Shown: one piece after another, positions 7,536 through 15,401 of the stretch
How the letters are laid out: each line of letters starts with the position of its first letter
Position numbering within the stretch: the stretch's first letter is position 1
Origin: an uncultured Bacteroidota bacterium
GTDB lineage: Bacteria; Bacteroidota; Bacteroidia; B-17B0; Aurantibacillaceae
Direction of reading: 5' to 3'
Length of the DNA: 24,009 nt
Assembly: GCA_903923915.1 (NCBI GenBank)
Contig: CAIXZI010000448.1
Span: 1-24,009, forward strand
Translations under genes and position numbers: made by a program
Notes under the pieces: generated by a model
The model's database searches: none
What the model was told of the DNA's origin: nothing
Seen by the model: only the letters and a program-made list of their open reading frames with translations

Positions 7536-9269
7536 ATGAAAAAATTCCAACAAATTATTGCCTGTCTTTTATTTTGTTTACCTCTTATCAATTTGGCTCA
7601 ACCGCGTTTTGAGTATTGGGATGAAGATAAAAAACAAATAAAATCTGAGGATAATTACAAACGTGGCGTTGCAAATGGTAAAACCGTTAATTATTTTAAA
7701 GACGGCAAAATTGCCCGATTGGGTTGGTATAAGCATGGGCAACAAGATAGCATTTGGAAATTTTTTTATGAAAACGGCAAACCCAAAGCTGTAGAGCAGT
7801 ATCAAAACGGATTAAAGCAAGGACATAATTTATATTATTATAATAGCGGCAAAATAGCTCAGGAAACTGTTTTTAAAAACGACAGACCTGATAGTATTTG
7901 GACTTCTTATTTTGAAAATGGAGATTTACGTAGCGTAGAAAGTTTTGCCTATGGCAAACGACAAGGCTCTTGGAAATATTATTACGATAACGGAAAATTA
8001 CAAAGCGATGGTTTGTTTGAAAACGATAAAAAAAACGGCCCATTAGTTAATTATTATAAAAACGGAAACATCCAATCGCAAGAAAATTATTGCAATGGCA
8101 AACCTTGTGGCAAGTTTGCCGAATTTTATGAAAACGGAAAAATTAAATTAGAGAAAGAATATAGAGATAGTGTTGAATACCTGATGAACCTTTGGAATGA
8201 AGATAACAAACAGGTTATCACAAACGGAAACGGCACACTTACTTTAGTAACCGAAAGAAATATATTACGTGGTAAAGGAATTTACCAAAACGGCTTACAA
8301 AACGGATTGTGGAAATTTTATTATGAAGACGGGGCTTTAGAATCAACCACTACCTATGTTAACGGTAAAATAAATGGCCCTTACAAAAACTACTTTCAGG
8401 ATGGAACAATTAAATCTGCCGGAAAATACATAGAAAGTAAAAAAGATAGCTTGTGGAGCTTTTACCGCACCAATGGTGGCTTAGAATTTAAGGGCACATT
8501 TAACAACAACTTGCGTGAAGGTCTTTGGACTTATTTTTTTGAAAACGGAAAAAAAGAAAGCGAAGGAGAATTTGCTGATGATAAACAAACAGGCACTTGG
8601 AAATACTGGTACAAAACAGGTGAGCTGTGGAAACAAGGTGTTTTTGCAAACGATTTAAAACATGGCTTATGGACCACCTTTTTTGAAAATGGAAAAAAAT
8701 TACAAGAAGGTAATTATGTAAACAATAAGGCAGAGGGCGAGTGGCAATCTTGGTGGCAAAATGGGCAGCTTAGCGATAAAGGTTTTTTTGCTGCAGGTAT
8801 AATGAATGGTCTTTGGCAAGGCTTTTATAGCAACGGTAAAGCAAATTACATAGGTAATTATAAAGGTGGTCAAAAAGATGGTAAATGGCAGTATTGGTTT
8901 GAGCGCAACGGCAAGCCAAGAGAAATTGCTAATTATGTAATGGGCTTTAAACATGGCAACTTTATACAATATACCGAAAATGGGTTTATTGATAGTAAAG
9001 GCAAATACCACCGTGGTAAACAAACCGGCACATGGCAGTATTATTACGAAACTGGCGGCATGCAACGCCAGCAGCACTTTAAAAACGGACATCTATCTGG
9101 CAAGAGTATTGTTTGGCAACCCAACCAAAAGTTACAAAGTGTAATGAATTATACGGTTATAAAAGATAAGCGCAAAGGGCATGAACAAAGCGTACCTGAT
9201 GGCACTTGGATTTTTTATGATAAAAACGGTTCAGAAACAAACCGTATTACTTATAGAAACGGAGTATAG
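7536..9269 (+). CDS. Secreted MORN-repeat (YwqK-type) protein with about 20 repeats
   Basis: A signal peptide (MKKFQQIIACLL...INLAQ) is followed almost entirely by MORN_2-type repeats of 22-24 residues with the pattern 'GxWxxYYxNGKLxxxGxYxxG'. I count about 20 units; around residues 205-240 one unit is degenerate (EYLMNLWNEDN, then NGNGTLTL), splitting the array into 7 and about 12 repeats. Databases often name such proteins 'toxin-antitoxin system YwqK family antitoxin', but no toxin gene is adjacent and the size and secretion signal speak against an antitoxin. Such repeats form an extended beta-sheet ribbon; binding to envelope lipid or glycan is possible but unproven. The start is ATG 7536, because GTG 7530 and TTG 7533 lie in front of the obvious MKKF signal peptide. 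No T9SS domain is seen at the C-terminus, which ends within a repeat. Confidence 0.88.
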   Translation: MKKFQQIIACLLFCLPLINLAQPRFEYWDEDKKQIKSEDNYKRGVANGKTVNYFKDGKIARLGWYKHGQQDSIWKFFYENGKPKAVEQYQNGLKQGHNLYYYNSGKIAQETVFKNDRPDSIWTSYFENGDLRSVESFAYGKRQGSWKYYYDNGKLQSDGLFENDKKNGPLVNYYKNGNIQSQENYCNGKPCGKFAEFYENGKIKLEKEYRDSVEYLMNLWNEDNKQVITNGNGTLTLVTERNILRGKGIYQNGLQNGLWKFYYEDGALESTTTYVNGKINGPYKNYFQDGTIKSAGKYIESKKDSLWSFYRTNGGLEFKGTFNNNLREGLWTYFFENGKKESEGEFADDKQTGTWKYWYKTGELWKQGVFANDLKHGLWTTFFENGKKLQEGNYVNNKAEGEWQSWWQNGQLSDKGFFAAGIMNGLWQGFYSNGKANYIGNYKGGQKDGKWQYWFERNGKPREIANYVMGFKHGNFIQYTENGFIDSKGKYHRGKQTGTWQYYYETGGMQRQQHFKNGHLSGKSIVWQPNQKLQSVMNYTVIKDKRKGHEQSVPDGTWIFYDKNGSETNRITYRNGV

Positions 9270-9282
9270 GTTAATTAGGTTT

Positions 9283-9417
9283 AATAAGCGTACAGGCACT
9301 ATTGTTATTTCGAATACGACAAACAATACTACTTGTTTGAGCGAGCTTGTGCATTGCAAGAAATATATTTGCCGATGGGCTTTTCGCTTCGTATGCTTTT
9401 TTAGCATTATGCTAAAC
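9283..9417. repeat. Degenerate dispersed-repeat-like remnant (no gene)
   Basis: Part of the gene-free stretch 9270-9516. It holds an imperfect inverted repeat (ACTATTGTT 9298-9306 with AACAATACT 9322-9330) and a perfect one (TTTAGCAT 9400-9407 with ATGCTAAA 9409-9416). The phrase TTTGAGCGAGCTTG...GCTTCGTATGCTTTTTTAGC is reminiscent of intergenic repeats in this phylum. Assignment is from memory, hence low confidence. I see no conserved protein in it. Confidence 0.35.
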
Positions 9418-9464
9418 TAAAATAATGAACTTAATTCCTAATGCAAACATAAAATTATATAAAC

Positions 9465-9495
9465 AAAAAAGGCCTCGTATTTACACGAAGCCTTT
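9465..9495 (-). terminator. Intrinsic terminator of the DUF2911 gene
   Basis: The stem AAAGGC-c-TCGT (9468-9478) pairs with ACGA-a-GCCTTT (9485-9495) around a six-base loop; there is one mismatch. On the minus strand it ends in six T, 21 bases past the DUF2911 stop. It could also slow plus-strand transcripts coming from the MORN gene. Confidence 0.8.
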
Positions 9496-9516
9496 CTATA
9501 TTCAATAAAAAATAAT

Positions 9517-10362
9517 TTATTTGTTATCAGCCATTAATTTTTTAGCCATAGCTACATAATCATCATTTTTATCTTCGGTAGCTAATGCAATTGTTTTTTC
9601 TGCGCTTGCTTTTCCGCCAACTTTATCCGCTAATTTATATTGAATTTTTGCTTTTAATAACATGATCCAATAAGCTTTTGGGTTTTGTTCGGTAGCTTTA
9701 TTTACCCATGTTAAGGCTTGTTTTAAATCTTTGTTGTTTTCATAATAATAACTAGCCGCTTGAAAATATGGACGGTTATCATTTGTTAAAGATGCATCAA
9801 TGTTTTTCATCACTTTAGCATCAATATCAGTAGTAAGCATAATTGGCACGCGTGTGTTTTCCCACATCAACTCAATAGTTGCAGATGTTGGTAAAACGTT
9901 ATCCATATTAATAGTAAACGATTCTACTTTGTTACCTAAAACAGTTGGTTTTACTTTAAAACGTAACACTTCGTTTTCTTGTTTGTACTCGGCTACGTTA
10001 CCGCCTAAGGTTAAATCTTTGTACAACATAATATCCCAGCTATCTTTATTTGGAATAGTATATAAACCATACGTACCAGCTTTTACATCGTTGCCTTCTA
10101 ATTTTACATCTTCTGTAAATGTAATTTTTGTAGTTGCGTTAGCACCTGTACGCCAAACTTTACCAAAAGGAACTACATCGCCAAATATAACACGGCCTTT
10201 AACTCCCGGACGAGAATACTCAAAACTCACTTCGCCTAAAGCAAAGTTTTGTTTTACAGTTTGTGCCGGACTTGGTGCCGGAACTTTTAATTGTTGTGCG
10301 TGTACGCTTAAGCTGCATACAGCAATGGCTAATGCGCCAATTAATGTTTTTGTTTTGATCAT
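9517..10362 (-). CDS. DUF2911 family secreted protein with C-terminal TPR-like helices
   Basis: A signal peptide (MIKTKTLIG...LSVHAQ) precedes a DUF2911 domain (about residues 30-180): family landmarks seen are FEYSRPGVKGRVIFG, VVPFGKVWRTGANATTKITF and AGTYGLYTIP. The domain is predicted all-beta and its function is not established. From about residue 190 the protein is helical, with TPR-like elements (QALTWVNKATEQNPKAYW, YVAMAKKLM). Length 281 aa agrees with two-part members of the family. The start is ATG 10362. It is a single gene with its own terminator (9465-9495) and a promoter region with two perfect inverted repeats, so it may be regulated by a dimeric repressor. Location: periplasm or outer membrane (inferred). 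Confidence 0.87.
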   Translation of the reverse strand: MIKTKTLIGALAIAVCSLSVHAQQLKVPAPSPAQTVKQNFALGEVSFEYSRPGVKGRVIFGDVVPFGKVWRTGANATTKITFTEDVKLEGNDVKAGTYGLYTIPNKDSWDIMLYKDLTLGGNVAEYKQENEVLRFKVKPTVLGNKVESFTINMDNVLPTSATIELMWENTRVPIMLTTDIDAKVMKNIDASLTNDNRPYFQAASYYYENNKDLKQALTWVNKATEQNPKAYWIMLLKAKIQYKLADKVGGKASAEKTIALATEDKNDDYVAMAKKLMADNK

Positions 10363-10383
10363 GATTTTATTTTGAATTGGTTA

Positions 10384-10423
10384 GTGTTAATTTTAACACG
10401 GCAAATGTAAAAACATTTTACAT
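10384..10423 (-). promoter_or_regulatory. DUF2911 promoter box with two perfect inverted repeats
   Basis: On the minus strand a perfect TACATTTG (-7 type, 10402-10409) lies 39 bases before the ATG. It overlaps the inverted repeat ATGTAAAA-aca-TTTTACAT (10405-10423), and just downstream lies GTGTTAA-tt-TTAACAC (10384-10399), near the expected transcription start. No -33 TTTG is visible. The arrangement resembles operators, but the regulator is unknown. Confidence 0.45.
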
Positions 10424-10453
10424 GCTATTATTTTATACTTTGTTAAGAAAATA

Positions 10454-11170
10454 TTATTGCAACTGTCTTCTATACATCATAATGGTATTTTCTAAACCAA
10501 AATATAATGCGTCAGAAATAAGTGCATGTCCAATAGAAACCTCCAGTAAGTGAGGTAAATGTTCTTTAAAGAATTTAAGGTTATCCATACTTAAATCGTG
10601 CCCGGCATTTAAACCTAAATTACATTCGTAAGCTAATAAGCCCGCTTCTTCAAAAGGTTTAATGGCTTTTTCTCTGTTTATATGAAAATTTTTAGCGTAC
10701 GATTCGGTATAAAGTTCAATTCTATCGGTATTGATTTCTTTAGCACCTTCAATCATTTTTAAATCGGCATCCACAAAAACAGAAGTGCGGATGCCTTCTG
10801 ATTTAAGCATAGAGATAATTTCTTTCAAATATATTTTATGCTTAACCGTATCCCAGCCATGATCTGATGTAAGCTGTCCATCCGCATCAGGCACCAATGT
10901 AACTTGTGTAGGCTTTACATCTAAAACCAAATCAATAAATTTTTGCTCGCGCGGATTACCTTCAATGTTAAACTCGGTTGTAACAATTTTTTTTAAATCG
11001 TGTACATCAGCATAACGTATGTGTCTTTCATCAGGACGAGGGTGTACTGTTATTCCTTGCGCTCCAAAATGTTCGCAATCTTTGGCAACTTGTATTAAGT
11101 TTGGAGTATTACCTCCACGCGCGTTACGCAAGGTGGCTATTTTATTAATGTTAACACTTAGCTTAGTCAT
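10454..11170 (-). CDS. pdxJ: Pyridoxine 5'-phosphate synthase PdxJ
   Basis: Last step of the DXP-dependent vitamin B6 pathway: condenses 1-deoxyxylulose 5-phosphate with 3-amino-2-oxopropyl phosphate to pyridoxine 5'-phosphate in the cytoplasm. It is a TIM-barrel enzyme of 238 aa, the usual length. Seen: [16 protein letters not shown] at the N-terminus, HPRPDERHI with H43 (E. coli His45), E70 in IEGNP (E. coli Glu72), VTLVPD, H191 in NAGHD (E. coli His193), and [13 protein letters not shown] at the C-terminus. The active-site set is complete. The frame extends upstream to 11287, but the ATG at 11170 starts at the family's N-terminus and avoids overlap with the divergent DUF5723 gene at 11233. 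A perfect TAACTTTG box lies five bases before the ATG. No other B6 gene is nearby. Confidence 0.96.
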   Translation of the reverse strand: MTKLSVNINKIATLRNARGGNTPNLIQVAKDCEHFGAQGITVHPRPDERHIRYADVHDLKKIVTTEFNIEGNPREQKFIDLVLDVKPTQVTLVPDADGQLTSDHGWDTVKHKIYLKEIISMLKSEGIRTSVFVDADLKMIEGAKEINTDRIELYTESYAKNFHINREKAIKPFEEAGLLAYECNLGLNAGHDLSMDNLKFFKEHLPHLLEVSIGHALISDALYFGLENTIMMYRRQLQ

Positions 11171-11175
11171 TAGTG

Positions 11176-11183
11176 CAAAGTTA
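11176..11183 (-). promoter_or_regulatory. Candidate -7 promoter box TAACTTTG for pdxJ
   Basis: Perfect TAnnTTTG, five bases before the pdxJ ATG (11170). No -33 TTTG at standard spacing. It sits directly beside the plus-strand promoter candidate at 11188-11216. Confidence 0.35.
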
Positions 11184-11187
11184 TAAA

Positions 11188-11216
11188 TTTGATTAATATT
11201 ATTTTTACTACTTTTC
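11188..11216 (+). promoter_or_regulatory. Candidate promoter of the DUF5723 gene
   Basis: TTTG (11188-11191), 17 bases, then TACTTTTC (11209-11216), seven of eight to the -7 consensus; ATG follows 16 bases later. An alternative is the perfect box TAAATTTG at 11184-11191, which has no -33 partner. Confidence 0.4.
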
Positions 11217-11232
11217 GCAAAATTAGTATTGC

Positions 11233-12714
11233 ATGAAAAAGTATTTTTTAGCTCTTGCTCTGTTTGTTTCTTTATTTGCAAACGCACAACAAGAATATAG
11301 TTCGTTTACCAATGCGGGTCGTGGCTGTGCTACAACCTTTGCAACCGATTATGAAGCCATAGGTATAAACCCTGCTAACTTAGGTTGGGCTTGGAAATTT
11401 TCGAACAAAAAATTTGCCATGGGCTTTGCAGAATTTGGAGCTTCTATTTCTTCGGATGCGCTTACTAAAGATCAGTTACGTAGCAGCGTTACAAGTATTA
11501 TAAGCGGAAACAGCAATAACTTAACGTATGAACAAAAAGTAGGTGCGGCATCTACATTTGCAGAAGCAGGTACCACTATGAATATAGATGCCAGTGTATT
11601 TGGTGCGGCTATTACTACAAAAAAAGCAGGTGGCTTTGCGTTTAGAATAGTTGATCACATGCAGCTTTATACCAAGTTTGGTTCTAATGCGGCCAATCTT
11701 TTTTTCTTAGGTAAAACATCCAGTATTTTCGATTCGCTTACTATTGTAACATCTGCAGGCACTTCGCAAAATATTGCTAATCATCCTAATCTTAGTCCGG
11801 ATACGGCAAAGCTGGTTGCCCAAGGGTATAGCAATGCGCCACAACTTTTATCTAAAGTGTTAAATGGTTCTGAAATAAAATTAACCTGGACTAGAGAATA
11901 TAATTTTTCATACGGACGTAAAATTTTTGGCGACAGTATTTTTGCTTTGTTTGGAGGGGTTGGTATTAAATACGTGCAAGGACTTGCGCTTTTAGATGTG
12001 CAGTCAAGCAACAATCATTTAAGTGGGTTTAGTTCTATTTCTCCGGCTTTTAATATTAATTATGGAGCCGCTGCCGCCCAAGCTAACCAGGTAACGCAAT
12101 CTGGCGGTTTACCAAAAACTGTTGGTAATGGTTATGGATTTGATTTTGGTGTAAATGCCATCATAAAAAACAAACTTAAAATTGGTGTTGCTATTAATAA
12201 TGTGGGGTCTATTGTTTGGAAAGGAAACGCTTATACGCTGAAAGATACTTTTATGGTTAAAACAACTAACGCAGGCTTACAAAATTATAACATGATTTCG
12301 CAACTAAGTAATATGTTTAGTGCGGGTGCGGGCGGCTTGGTTAGCTTACAAGGCGAAAAATCTATAACCACGCAGTTGCCTGGCATGATGCGTGCAGGTG
12401 CCAGTTTAGTGCTTGGCAAAAAAGGAGAAGTAGGTGTTGATTTTATAGTGCCGTTAAACACCACATCGCCCGGAAGTTTTACAAACCCTGTAATGAGTAT
12501 TGGTGGAGATTTTATGCCTGTAAAATGGTTAAAGTTACAGGCGGGTTTTGTGCATGGTGGTTATTACGGAAATCAAATCCCTTTAGGAATAATTTTTATT
12601 GCTAAGGGTGGCACATACGAGGCTGGCGTGGCTTCTCGTGATATTGTAACTTTTTTTACTCAAAATGGCCCAAACCTATCACTTAGTATGGGCTTTATGC
12701 GTATGAGGTTTTAG
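11233..12714 (+). CDS. DUF5723-like outer-membrane beta-barrel protein
   Basis: A signal peptide ([19 protein letters not shown]) is followed by [20 protein letters not shown] and IGINPANLG, the N-terminal signature of FadL/PorV-like barrels of Bacteroidota (DUF5723 type). The rest alternates short amphipathic beta-strands with Gly/Asn turns and ends in the aromatic-terminated strand [11 protein letters not shown], typical of outer-membrane barrels. Length 493 aa is normal for the group. Function is not established; FadL relatives move hydrophobic compounds and PorV works in T9SS, but neither can be claimed here. The start ATG 11233 fits the signal peptide. It is divergent from pdxJ with a 62-bp shared promoter region, and converges on the T9SS cargo gene with only 18 bp between stop codons; no terminator hairpin is visible there. 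Confidence 0.8.
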   Translation: MKKYFLALALFVSLFANAQQEYSSFTNAGRGCATTFATDYEAIGINPANLGWAWKFSNKKFAMGFAEFGASISSDALTKDQLRSSVTSIISGNSNNLTYEQKVGAASTFAEAGTTMNIDASVFGAAITTKKAGGFAFRIVDHMQLYTKFGSNAANLFFLGKTSSIFDSLTIVTSAGTSQNIANHPNLSPDTAKLVAQGYSNAPQLLSKVLNGSEIKLTWTREYNFSYGRKIFGDSIFALFGGVGIKYVQGLALLDVQSSNNHLSGFSSISPAFNINYGAAAAQANQVTQSGGLPKTVGNGYGFDFGVNAIIKNKLKIGVAINNVGSIVWKGNAYTLKDTFMVKTTNAGLQNYNMISQLSNMFSAGAGGLVSLQGEKSITTQLPGMMRAGASLVLGKKGEVGVDFIVPLNTTSPGSFTNPVMSIGGDFMPVKWLKLQAGFVHGGYYGNQIPLGIIFIAKGGTYEAGVASRDIVTFFTQNGPNLSLSMGFMRMRF

Positions 12715-12732
12715 TAGCACTAAAAAATGAAA

Positions 12733-13686
12733 TTAATGTTGCACTAATATTTTTCGAGTGCAGTTAATGCTTTTTGATTTTATACTTATAAAGTAAATAC
12801 CGTTTGGCAAGTTACTTGTATTTAAGACAAAACCGCTTGTGTTTTCCTCGGCTTGATTTACTATTTCTCTTCCTAAAATATCTGCGATAATTATTTGAGT
12901 TTTTTCATTTATAATGGAGGTATTAATATTTAATGTACTGTTAACTGGGTTTGGATACAATTTAACAGACACAGTATTTGCCATATTGGTTTTTACAGCT
13001 AAATCATTAGGACAAGCATCTAATGACCAACTGTACGTATTAGGTACTACAGTTGGTTCAAAAAAACAATTATTTCCGAATAAAGCATTAATAAAATTTG
13101 TGGTAAAGCCAACGCTTTCTATCAAATAGAAACAGTTATATGTACCTACATTTTGCTGTGAAGATGTTATCCCATAACTCTTGTAATAATTATTACAAAT
13201 TAATACGCTATCTATTAGTGTTACGCTTAATAATTTATTTGGAGGTGAAGCAGCCCCAAAATTACTAACAGAATAAGTGTTCTTTAAAGTGTCACCCAAA
13301 TGCAAATTAAAATCATACCATAATGTTTCTTGTAAACTGTCGGCTAAAAGAATATAAACTTTTTTATTCAAAGAATCATTCCTGTAAGAAAAACTGTATG
13401 CTCCACCATTAAATATGTAATTTAAAGGGGGTACTGGTCCGAATGCATTACCTTTATTCTGATAATTTACTTTTTTATACTTTAAAGCGTTTACTATAGT
13501 GTCTCCTGAGGTAAAATATAATTCATCAGTAATGGATGTTTGAACATTACCAGTTCCAATACCGAAATACCTATCAGTTCTTATCCACCAAGCTCCGTAT
13601 ATCTCAGAAAATGGTTTGTAAACGTTAGATTGACCAAAGGTAGGTAGGCTTATTGTAAGGGTTATCAGTAGTATTATTTTTTTCAT
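12733..13686 (-). CDS. Secreted protein with T9SS type A C-terminal sorting domain
   Basis: A signal peptide (MKKIILLITLTISLPTFGQ) leads into about 215 residues of unrecognised, probably beta-rich sequence with many Tyr/Asn and four Cys in the second half. The last about 80 residues form a type A T9SS sorting domain: VKLYPNPVNSTLNI, IIIADILGREI, LPNGIYFISI and the closing basic stretch CTRKILVQH. Known role of this domain: it directs the protein across the outer membrane through the type IX system, after which it is cut off and the cargo is released or anchored. The cargo part has no domain I recognise, so its function is unknown. The gene stands alone with a good promoter at 13705-13735. It is good evidence that this organism has a T9SS. 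Confidence 0.88.
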   Translation of the reverse strand: MKKIILLITLTISLPTFGQSNVYKPFSEIYGAWWIRTDRYFGIGTGNVQTSITDELYFTSGDTIVNALKYKKVNYQNKGNAFGPVPPLNYIFNGGAYSFSYRNDSLNKKVYILLADSLQETLWYDFNLHLGDTLKNTYSVSNFGAASPPNKLLSVTLIDSVLICNNYYKSYGITSSQQNVGTYNCFYLIESVGFTTNFINALFGNNCFFEPTVVPNTYSWSLDACPNDLAVKTNMANTVSVKLYPNPVNSTLNINTSIINEKTQIIIADILGREIVNQAEENTSGFVLNTSNLPNGIYFISIKSKSINCTRKILVQH

Positions 13687-13704
13687 AGAATGTTTTACCT
13701 AAAC

Positions 13705-13735
13705 CAAAATTATGCTAATAATTTAAATAAGACAA
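13705..13735 (-). promoter_or_regulatory. Promoter of the T9SS cargo gene
   Basis: On the minus strand TTG (13733-13735), 20 bases, then TAATTTTG (13705-13712): a full match to the Bacteroidota TTG-N17-23-TAnnTTTG promoter. The -33 element lies in a small palindrome AAGAC-TATT-GTCTT. The ATG follows 18 bases after the -7 box. Confidence 0.6.
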
Positions 13736-13807
13736 TAGTCTTTTATTGTTTAGCTATAAAACTTAAGAAAGGATAAAATCACTTCAGATACAATAAATCA
13801 CTTCCTA

Positions 13808-15286
13808 TTAGAAAGAAATTTGATATTGCAGATATAACATGCCACGGCGAGCCGATTCAACATCGGTGTAATTTTTTGTAGTTGTGTTTAATTCATACAC
13901 GGGGCGACTTTGGTAGTTAAGGCTTATTTTATGATAGCCTGAAATTAACCAGTTAACACCTGCATCTACCACGGTCATATTAGTGTATTGCAATGCTTGA
14001 TATTGGCTTACCTGTACGCCTATATATGGCTGAAGGGTTCCGCGTTTTTTTAGTAAATCGTTTTTAAATTTATAGGCAACTTGCACAAACTCGGTATTAC
14101 CTGTGCCCATCATTGGAAAGGCATTTCCGTATGCTTTGTTGTTTACGCCCTGATTTCCGTTAGAACCGTTTGTCATATTCATTGCGCCATTATAACGTAA
14201 ATAATTATTTCCATAATCGGCATAAGACCACGCACCATAAGCACTAATGGCGTTTCCTTTTTCTTTATTGATGTATGAATCATAAAACAAATCGGCACCT
14301 ACAATTAACAAATCATGATTTATTAATTTGGTAGAAAGCTCTTTAGTTATAACGGCTGCACTAATTGGTAAAGCGGTGGAATCCCAATAACGCATCGCAT
14401 TTTTTTGATACTGAATGCCAGCACCTAAAGTAAGCATACGTTTTTTACCCAAGTAAGTTCCGGGATTGTAAGATACATCATTAGCTTCTACATCAAAAAA
14501 GTGCCATTTTAAATAGGCTTGATATTGTAGTGCTGCCAGAGCAGGCGAAAATTTAGCAGTAGTAGCATAGGCTGTATCAAAGGCTATGCCTGTTGTTGGA
14601 ACTAATGCCGCGCCATTTGGAGCTACAATAGTTTGTACCGGAAAAGGCTTACCAACGCCAATACGATAATCAAACTTGTGTATTTGCCCTTTTATGTAAA
14701 CACCTAACTTACGGCCAAATTGATCACTTTGATCAGTAGTTGTTTGCTGATAGACAGGAGCATCTGCCATTAAAATACTTCCAACTGCTGGAGCTGAGTA
14801 ACGTAATGGGCCACCTAAACTTGTTAGTCCTGCACCAATTGATAGGTATTTTTTCTTTTTCCAAACTTTATACTCAGCTACGGCATCATGAAAAAATGCA
14901 CCTTGCTTACGCGGAGACAAGTAGTTAAAGTTGTTCATACCAAACTGCACGTAAACAAAAAAATGGTCGGTTAATTGCCCAAGTAATTGAAAACGTAATC
15001 GGCGCAAACCGGCATCAACTGTTTGACTTTGTGCATAACCATATACGGTGCTGCCGGGGTTGTTCCAATCATTACGTAGTTGCGCTTGCAACACACACGT
15101 AGCTTTTAACCAATGTGTACTATCATCAGATAAATAAAGTTTTAACCCATCTTTAGCAAAACGTTGTTTTAACTTATCTATGGTTGATGGAGCACTAGTA
15201 ACTGCCGGAGCAATAACCTCTTGTGCTTGCGCAAATACGGATGCGCTTGCCATCAAACTTAATGCAATTGATTTTATTCTGTTCAT
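13808..15286 (-). CDS. OprO/P-like outer-membrane porin at the end of the dab cluster
   Basis: A signal peptide (MNRIKSIALSLMASASVFAQ) is followed by a short periplasmic linker and a long beta-barrel with alternating aromatic strands, e.g. LRRLRFQLLGQLTDHFFVYV and KISLNYQSRPVY, and a C-terminal strand ending MLYLQYQISF (terminal Phe). It fits the phosphate-selective porin O/P family, which forms anion-preferring channels; 492 aa is in range. It is the last gene of the minus-strand run dabA-dabB-sulP-porin, 115 bp after sulP, with a possible weak attenuator between. From this context I infer passage of bicarbonate, or a general anion, across the outer membrane; selectivity cannot be read from sequence. 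ATG 15286 fits the signal peptide. No clear terminator follows in the 121-bp gap before the T9SS cargo gene. Confidence 0.72.
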   Translation of the reverse strand: MNRIKSIALSLMASASVFAQAQEVIAPAVTSAPSTIDKLKQRFAKDGLKLYLSDDSTHWLKATCVLQAQLRNDWNNPGSTVYGYAQSQTVDAGLRRLRFQLLGQLTDHFFVYVQFGMNNFNYLSPRKQGAFFHDAVAEYKVWKKKKYLSIGAGLTSLGGPLRYSAPAVGSILMADAPVYQQTTTDQSDQFGRKLGVYIKGQIHKFDYRIGVGKPFPVQTIVAPNGAALVPTTGIAFDTAYATTAKFSPALAALQYQAYLKWHFFDVEANDVSYNPGTYLGKKRMLTLGAGIQYQKNAMRYWDSTALPISAAVITKELSTKLINHDLLIVGADLFYDSYINKEKGNAISAYGAWSYADYGNNYLRYNGAMNMTNGSNGNQGVNNKAYGNAFPMMGTGNTEFVQVAYKFKNDLLKKRGTLQPYIGVQVSQYQALQYTNMTVVDAGVNWLISGYHKISLNYQSRPVYELNTTTKNYTDVESARRGMLYLQYQISF

Positions 15287-15366
15287 TTTTCTTTCAATTT
15301 ATTTTTTAGATTCACTTGTAAAATGGGTCTGTGCAACCTACGTAAGTCGTTTAACAAACAACAACG

Positions 15367-15398
15367 AAAAAAACGAATCTCACACAGGCGCACAGATT
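15367..15398 (-). terminator. Weak hairpin plus T-run between sulP and the porin gene
   Basis: On the minus strand, three bases past the sulP stop, AATCT (15394-15398) can pair with AGATT (15376-15380) across a 13-base loop, followed by CG and seven T (15367-15373). Five A/T-rich pairs make a weak stem, so partial attenuation is more likely than full termination. Confidence 0.3.
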
Positions 15399-15401
15399 TC
15401 T

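Noticed and set aside
8700..9092. 130-residue minus-strand frame inside the MORN gene
   Set aside because: Shadow produced by the repetitive codons of the MORN repeats.
7536..9269. Tandem DNA repeats or CRISPR-like periodicity
   Set aside because: The periodicity is at the protein level with diverged codons; no identical DNA repeats with spacers exist.
9800..10375. 191-residue open frame on the plus strand opposite the DUF2911 gene
   Set aside because: It mirrors a strongly supported minus-strand gene, lacks domain features, and its composition is that of an antisense shadow.
11171..11287. N-terminal extension of pdxJ to 11287
   Set aside because: It would overlap the divergent DUF5723 signal peptide and is absent from PdxJ proteins; ATG 11170 matches the family start.
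12717..12747. Direct repeat GCACTAA (12717-12723 and 12741-12747) between convergent genes
   Set aside because: Seven bases, no flanking element or pairing; expected by chance in A/T-rich sequence.
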